Shown here: positions 59,420 to 64,000 of the stretch, in pieces | Numbering within the stretch: the first letter of the stretch is position 1 | Layout: each line of letters starts with the position of its first letter | From: JAEUWI01 sp942492815 | GTDB taxonomy: Bacteria; Hydrogenedentota; Hydrogenedentia; Hydrogenedentales; JAEUWI01 | NCBI GenBank assembly: GCA_942492815.1 | Contig: OW818658.1 | Location: 3,038,001-3,102,000 of the forward strand | Direction of reading: 5' to 3' | Length of the DNA: 64,000 bases | The notes under the pieces: generated by a model | The model's input: the letters and a program-made list of their open reading frames with translations, nothing else | Told to the model about the DNA's origin: nothing | Databases searched by the model: none | Program-made: the position numbers and the translations under genes

Positions 59420-60337
59420 TTACGCGGTTTTGCTGCATGGCAGCGGCGGAATCCGTCGCTGCCAGAAGAATACACCATAGAGGGCCACCCCGATCAGGGC
59501 CATGGAGACGAGGAGGTTCCAGGTCAGGGGCTCGCCCAACACCAACGCGGCGAGGAGTGCGGCGGCGGGTGGCTTTATCAAGATAATGCTTGCGGCGCGG
59601 GTCGCTTCCACGTGTTCGAGGCCTTTGAAGTAAAGCCAGTAGGCCAGGCCGGTGCCGCCGACGGAGAGGTAGAGAATGGGCCCGGCATGGCGCTGGAGGG
59701 CAGCCCAGTCAAGGCCTTCCCCTTCGAAGAGCGCGAAGGGTGTCATGAACAGAACACCGAAGGCAAAGCACAATACCGTCACGGGAAGTCCCGCGAAGGT
59801 GCCGGCTGATTTCTTCACGAGCACCGTCCACAACGAGAAATTTCCGGCGGCGCACAGGGCCAGCATCAGTCCGAACAGCGAGAAGGTTGCCGAAGGCTTG
59901 CCCAGGGACAGGATGGCGATTCCGGCGAGCCCGCAGCACAAGCCCACGATGCGGTGCGGACTTATTGGGTCTCGCAGCAAGAGGCGCGACAGCGCCAACA
60001 CGAAAAGAGGCGAAGCGCCATAGACCGTCGCGACGACGGCCGCGCCGGTGAGTTGGAGGCTAAATTGGAGGGCGATATTCGATATGACCACGCCAGGCAG
60101 GGACACCCAAAGGCAGAACCAGACAATGCGGCGATCAAGACGGAGCCCGCGCCGCTTCAGGTCGCCTGGGAGCAGGAGGCTGAGGAAGACACCGCCAACA
60201 AAGAAGCGAATCCAGGCCAACTGAATGGGCGGCACCTCGGTCAGAATCGTCCGGGTCACCACTTCGACCGTGCTCCAGAGACTGATGGCGGTCACGAGGC
60301 AAAGAAAGCCAAGCCGTTCTTGTTTTCGTGGATTCAT
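59420..60337 (-). CDS. EamA/DMT-family transporter
   Basis: A 305-residue inner-membrane protein with ten predicted spans formed by two EamA repeats (start ~12 and ~155). Typical marks are SLWSTVEVVTR, YGASPLFVLALS and KPPAAALLAALVLGE. Family members export amino acids, nucleosides or drugs; the substrate is unknown. It lies 12 nt upstream of rnhA on the same strand. Confidence 0.9.
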   Translation of the reverse strand: MNPRKQERLGFLCLVTAISLWSTVEVVTRTILTEVPPIQLAWIRFFVGGVFLSLLLPGDLKRRGLRLDRRIVWFCLWVSLPGVVISNIALQFSLQLTGAAVVATVYGASPLFVLALSRLLLRDPISPHRIVGLCCGLAGIAILSLGKPSATFSLFGLMLALCAAGNFSLWTVLVKKSAGTFAGLPVTVLCFAFGVLFMTPFALFEGEGLDWAALQRHAGPILYLSVGGTGLAYWLYFKGLEHVEATRAASIILIKPPAAALLAALVLGEPLTWNLLVSMALIGVALYGVFFWQRRIPPLPCSKTA

Positions 60338-60452
60338 GAGGTGGAAGGGCTCGCTGGGAGAGATGGTGGAACAAGCCCTATTTTAGCCCTGCGGGATATG
60401 CGGGTGCAAATGGTAAGAGGCGTCAGGCCCCGTATCAACGAGCAAGCGCAGG

Positions 60453-61019
60453 CTACGGAGATTTGCTTGCGATGAGCTTCTCAATGAACTGGGCGGCCCG
60501 ATCTTTGCGATGCTTCCGGGCGAGATCCAGCGGGGTCATTCCTGCGGTGTTCTTCTCGGTGAGGGAATCGCCATCCTCGAACAATATCTTGAGGATGCCG
60601 CCCTGGCCATGGATGGCGGCGGTATGGCTGGGCAGATCACCGAAGTTATCCCGCTTGCTTCGATCCGCACCGTGGGCCAGGAGCCAGCGGGTGCCGTCCT
60701 GCCAACCCAGCAGGGCTGCGGCGTGGAGCGCGGTCATTCCCGTGTGGTCTGCGGCATTGAGATCGGCCCCGGCGCTCAGTAGGGCGTCCATCGCCTCTAC
60801 TTTCCGGTAGCTGATGGCATACTGGAGGGGCTGTTTTCCGAGCTCGTTCTCGTCGGACGCCAGGCCAGGTTCGGCCTGAAGCATGGCGCGAGCCTCTTCG
60901 ATTTCTCCCCGACCGATGACGTCATGGAGCGACGGAGTACAGCCCGCGCCAAAGAGAGCGCAGAGCATGCACGCGGCAAATACGCGACGGGCGGACCATT
61001 TCAACGTGGGGTAAATCAT
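60453..61019 (-). CDS. Ankyrin-repeat lipoprotein
   Basis: A 188-residue protein with a lipobox GAGC (Cys27). The mature part is ankyrin repeats: GKQPLQYAISYRKVEAMDALL, TGMTALHAAALLGWQDGTRWLL (in part), FGDLPSHTAAIHGQGGILKIL and AGMTPLDLARKHRKD. It is a periplasmic protein-interaction module. It follows the sugar-binding protein gene by 6 nt and is probably in the same operon, though ankyrin proteins are not a usual part of ABC systems. Confidence 0.85.
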   Translation of the reverse strand: MIYPTLKWSARRVFAACMLCALFGAGCTPSLHDVIGRGEIEEARAMLQAEPGLASDENELGKQPLQYAISYRKVEAMDALLSAGADLNAADHTGMTALHAAALLGWQDGTRWLLAHGADRSKRDNFGDLPSHTAAIHGQGGILKILFEDGDSLTEKNTAGMTPLDLARKHRKDRAAQFIEKLIASKSP

Positions 61020-61025
61020 AGAGCG

Positions 61026-62024
61026 TTACTGAGCCCCGGCGGGCGCGGGGAGCCATTCCCCTCCCCCTTCGATATTCTCCGGGGTGAAGAAGCGGGACGG
61101 CAACACGATGGTCTTGGGTACGCTTTCACCCGCGAGCAGCTTCAGGGCCGTTTCGATGGCCTGTCCACCGCCCGTGGGATACTCGAAACAGACATCCAGA
61201 ATGCCTTCGCGAACATATTGGAGCCCCTCGTGGGGCAACCCATCGATCCCCACAAAGCGCATTTCATTCTCCCGACCCGCGGCCTTCGCCGCCAGCCAGG
61301 CACCGTGGGCTGCCGGATCGTTGTGGGCGTAGACCAGATCGATCTTGTCGAAGCGCGCCAGAGCGGATTCCATCTCTTTTCGAGCTTCGGGCTCCAGCCA
61401 CTGCATGTCTGCCTCGAAAATAACCTCGACAGCGCTGCCTTCCAGCCCCTTGCGGAAGCCGCTATTACGATCCTGGCCGGGTGTGCTGGTCATCAACCCT
61501 TTCAGCTCGACGATTTTTCCTCCATCCTTCAAGGCTTCCGCAACCCAGCGGCCCGCGGCCTCGCCGATGATCTTGTTGTCGGCGCCGATAAACTGCGTGT
61601 AGCTATCGCCTTGAACGGCGCGATCGAGGATAATCACCGGAATACCGGCGTCAAAGGCTTTCTTCAGCGGCTCGGTGAGTGGGCCGGCTTCCTTGGGGCT
61701 GCAGATCAGCACATCCACGCCCTGATTGACGAATTCCTCAATATGGGCGCGCTGCACAAGGGTGTCGTTCTGGGCATCCTTGAACTGCACTTCCAGCTCG
61801 GGGTGCAGGGCCGCCGCCGCCGCGATATCACTGTTCATCTGCACGCGCCAGGGCTCGGCCAGATTGCACTGGCTCATGCCGATGACTTTCTTCGCAGATT
61901 GGGTCCCGCCCGCTCCCGGAATTACCTGGGTATCCACATCGACTGAAACGCCGCAACCGGCGGTCACAAAGCACGCCAGCAGCAGCCAAGCCATGGAATA
62001 GTAAATCGATTTGCCCTTGCTCAT
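61026..62024 (-). CDS. Sugar ABC transporter substrate-binding lipoprotein (RbsB-like)
   Basis: A 332-residue lipoprotein (lipobox TAGC, Cys24) of the periplasmic sugar-binding type: VIGMSQCNLAEPWRVQMNSD, VDVLICSPKEAGPL, IPVIILDRAVQG, YAHNDPAAHGAWLA, VGIDGLPHEG. It should bind a monosaccharide (ribose/xylose-like group) for the adjacent permease. GGGAGAGAG lies directly before ATG 62024. Confidence 0.93.
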   Translation of the reverse strand: MSKGKSIYYSMAWLLLACFVTAGCGVSVDVDTQVIPGAGGTQSAKKVIGMSQCNLAEPWRVQMNSDIAAAAALHPELEVQFKDAQNDTLVQRAHIEEFVNQGVDVLICSPKEAGPLTEPLKKAFDAGIPVIILDRAVQGDSYTQFIGADNKIIGEAAGRWVAEALKDGGKIVELKGLMTSTPGQDRNSGFRKGLEGSAVEVIFEADMQWLEPEARKEMESALARFDKIDLVYAHNDPAAHGAWLAAKAAGRENEMRFVGIDGLPHEGLQYVREGILDVCFEYPTGGGQAIETALKLLAGESVPKTIVLPSRFFTPENIEGGGEWLPAPAGAQ

Positions 62025-62045
62025 CTCTCTCTCCCAATACCCCGC

Positions 62046-63047
62046 TCAGGGGCTTCTCCGCCGCTGCAACAGCACGGCCGCCACAATGATGGCACCGGTC
62101 AGCATCAGTCGGCTGGCCTCGCCCACGGCGTTCAAACTTAGAATCTTCTCAAGATACCCTATCGTAAGCGCTCCCAGCAATGTCAGGAGCACGCTGCCGC
62201 GCCCGCCCATGAGATTGGTGCCGCCGATCACCACAATGGCAATGGCGCTGAGCTCGTAGGCCGATCCGGCTTCCGGATCGCCCTGGGTTTCCTGTGCCGC
62301 CTGGCAAATACCGGCGATGGCGGCAAAAAGGCCGCTGGCGCCATAGGCCAGGAGCTTCACCCGCGTCACAGATATCCCCGAAAGGTGCGCGGCGGTTTCG
62401 TTGCCGCCCACGGCATAGAGCTGGCGACCGGCACGGGTGCGGGCCAGAACAAACCAGGCCAGCGCGACACAGAGGAGAAAGATGATGGTCACGACGGCCA
62501 CGTTACCGCCGAGCACGCGGGTGTCGATGGCCGAAAAAATGGCCGGAAGCTCCCGGTTTTCAAAGCCACCACCGGGCAACTCGACATAGGTTGAGATCTT
62601 TTTCCCTCCAGACAGGTGTTTGGCCAGGCCCCGCGCGAAAACCATCATGGCGAGGGTCACGATGAAGGGCTGGAGGGCGTATCGGGCGATCAGCGTCCCC
62701 GATAGCAGTCCACAGCCGGCCCCTGCGGCGAGGCACAGGGGTGTGGCCACCCAGGCGCTCCACTCCCAGTGGATGGTCAGAATGGAAAAGAGCACAGCGG
62801 TGAGCCCCAGGACACTGCCCACCGAGAGATCGATGCCGGCGGCAATGATGACCAGGGTCATGCCGCAGGCGAGGATCCCGTAGACCGAGACCTGGCGCAG
62901 CATATCGCGATGGGTGTGCCAGGCATAGAAGGCACCATCGGCGTGAAAAAGAACGCCAATTGAAATAACCGCCGCGAGGGCGAGAATGGCGCGGGAGACC
63001 GGACTGCCCAGCAGGTTCGCCCATTGCGTGACAGGGCGGGCGCTCAC
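62046..63047 (-). CDS. Sugar ABC transporter permease (RbsC-like)
   Basis: A 333-residue permease with about nine spans. The family signature is clear: GMTLVIIAAGIDLSVGSVLGL, YALQPFIVTLAMM, GRQLYAVGGNETAAHLSGI and IVVIGGTNLMGGRGS (in part). GTG 63047 overlaps the stop of the mutarotase-like gene as GTGA, with GAGGAGG upstream. No ATPase gene (RbsA) is in the window; it may lie beyond the right edge. Confidence 0.95.
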   Translation of the reverse strand: MSARPVTQWANLLGSPVSRAILALAAVISIGVLFHADGAFYAWHTHRDMLRQVSVYGILACGMTLVIIAAGIDLSVGSVLGLTAVLFSILTIHWEWSAWVATPLCLAAGAGCGLLSGTLIARYALQPFIVTLAMMVFARGLAKHLSGGKKISTYVELPGGGFENRELPAIFSAIDTRVLGGNVAVVTIIFLLCVALAWFVLARTRAGRQLYAVGGNETAAHLSGISVTRVKLLAYGASGLFAAIAGICQAAQETQGDPEAGSAYELSAIAIVVIGGTNLMGGRGSVLLTLLGALTIGYLEKILSLNAVGEASRLMLTGAIIVAAVLLQRRRSP

Positions 63048-63946
63048 GGCACCTCCTCAATGACAATGCCTTCGGATTCTGGTCCGTGAAGTACTGGGGT
63101 GTCGGCGGGCGGACCTATCGTCCAGTGCTCGATCACCACCAGGGGAGCCCCCACGTTCACCCCCGACTGAGCCCCTTCCAGGGCGGACTCGTAGATGTGG
63201 GTTTCATCGTCAAGGAGGGCCATCATCCGCACCCGGTTTTCGGCTTCGGGCTCGTTCAGCGAACTGCGGATTTCGAGGCGCCGGGTCCAAACGCCAAATG
63301 CCGTATTCATGGCGACTTCGGAAGCCGGTGAAGCCAATACCGCGCGCGACCGTTTATTTTTGTCGTACAGGGGCAAGACGTAGGACCCCTCGGGATAATT
63401 GAGTATTCTTGCAATCCCCTCGAAGCTGCCCCGAACCAGCTTCATGGGGCCGGGCTCTACCGGCACCACAAGTGCCCCGCTCCAGGCGATTCGGGCCGTG
63501 TTGCGAATACGCAAGTCCCGTCCTTCCTTCAAGGAACTGAGCACGGTTACTTTGTACGTCAACTCGGCCGTATCGCGCGAGATCTGGACTTCCTTTTTCA
63601 CCCGCCAATGGGACTCGGGATGCTCGGGCCCCAGTAGAAGCACGTAATCATCGCGGCGCTCGATGAGCTCGGCGGGCCCACGACGAACCACGGCATCGTC
63701 AGGCCGGATGGGCAGCACGTCGGTGATGAGTCCGCCCGGCTCAATCCAGCCACGTCCGTCCAGTTCGGCCGCCGTCAGATGCACGGGTTCCAGAAAGTTG
63801 TGTCCCCCCGGGACCCCGATAAAACGAACGGAAAAGGTACGGGTATCGAGCTCGATTCGGATTTTTCCGTTGTCGAGGGCAACCGGACCGCTGGCGGCCG
63901 AGGTCAGCGCGCCGATGAGCAACATGCAATGGATAGTCAAGTCCAT
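63044..63946 (-). CDS. Secreted galactose-mutarotase-like (DUF4380-type) protein
   Basis: About 300 residues. The N-terminus has a short signal-like stretch (MDLTIHCMLLIGALTSAASG), then VALDNGKIRIELDTRTFSVRF, GGHNFLEP and a beta-sandwich-like pattern to the end, resembling galactose-mutarotase-fold proteins such as DUF4380. I infer extracytoplasmic sugar handling because it is coupled to a sugar ABC permease (4-nt overlap). ATG 63946 is favoured for the signal peptide; ATG 63985 is possible and the frame remains open to the window edge, so the true 5' end is uncertain. Confidence 0.65.
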   Translation of the reverse strand: MDLTIHCMLLIGALTSAASGPVALDNGKIRIELDTRTFSVRFIGVPGGHNFLEPVHLTAAELDGRGWIEPGGLITDVLPIRPDDAVVRRGPAELIERRDDYVLLLGPEHPESHWRVKKEVQISRDTAELTYKVTVLSSLKEGRDLRIRNTARIAWSGALVVPVEPGPMKLVRGSFEGIARILNYPEGSYVLPLYDKNKRSRAVLASPASEVAMNTAFGVWTRRLEIRSSLNEPEAENRVRMMALLDDETHIYESALEGAQSGVNVGAPLVVIEHWTIGPPADTPVLHGPESEGIVIEEVP

Positions 63947-64000
63947 GGATCCGATTCGATTCCCGCGATACGCCCCGATGTGCATAGCGTTCCGAGGGAC

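Overview
The window is a GC-rich bacterial chromosome segment with roughly 60 protein genes, densely packed on both strands. I recognise no rRNA, tRNA, prophage or CRISPR array. The gene set is that of a Gram-negative-like heterotroph: five lipoproteins with lipobox signals, PssA/Psd phospholipid synthesis, PdxB, PPi-dependent phosphofructokinase, HemN plus a HemY-type oxidase, a Hanks-type kinase and DUF2851. Together with unusual intergenic minisatellites, this resembles genomes of uncultured PVC/FCB-related phyla such as Hydrogenedentota. That placement is an inference from style and content; no marker-gene comparison was possible.

Layout. 1-4.7 kb: the end of an unknown gene, a TMTC-like glycosyltransferase with TPRs, an RbsD/FucU mutarotase, and a disordered membrane/coiled-coil protein with a textbook sigma70 promoter. 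4.7-5.8 kb: a four-helix-bundle gene between two inverted arrays of a 9-bp repeat. 5.8-8.4 kb: typA/bipA and a PilZ protein. 8.8-12 kb: a secreted glycosidase-like protein and an AI-2E-type permease whose 3' end overlaps pssA. 11.7-18.3 kb (minus strand): radC-psd-pssA coupled by 4-nt overlaps, rpmE2-prfA-prmC, and leuA. 18.4-26.5 kb: a leaderless-looking winged-helix gene, an HDOD protein, a peroxiredoxin, a REP-like palindrome pair, a GGDEF protein coupled to a lipoprotein, and a MoxR / Ser-Thr kinase / LysM-L,D-transpeptidase cluster. 26.7-36.9 kb: an STN-like secreted protein, an aldo/keto reductase, DUF2851, an M14 peptidase with a histidine kinase, two glycosyltransferases (GT26 and GT4), an SDR and a HAD protein. 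37-43.7 kb: pdxB, a LarA-like protein, a TPR lipoprotein, PPi-PFK, a small protein and gnd. 43.8-49.7 kb: membrane proteins, a REP-associated transposase (RAYT) coupled to hemG/hemY, hemN, and a secreted GlcG/HbpS-like protein. 50-54.6 kb: ybaB-fmt-rsmB-PASTA protein-rpe. 54.8-64 kb (minus strand): a DacA-type carboxypeptidase, a hybrid histidine kinase, rnhA, an EamA transporter, and a sugar ABC cluster (mutarotase-like protein, permease, binding lipoprotein, ankyrin lipoprotein).

The most striking feature is not a gene. Many intergenic gaps hold short-period repeats (units of 7-14 bp, or CACGGAG-like words), and these repeatedly occur as inverted pairs or nested palindromes. Clear cases are at 4762-5716, 14181-14322, 38189-38311, 39682-39979, 47116-47312 and 48943-49887. 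Two pairs enclose a whole gene. A RAYT gene and a REP-like pair in the same window offer one possible mobilising activity, but nothing here proves a link.
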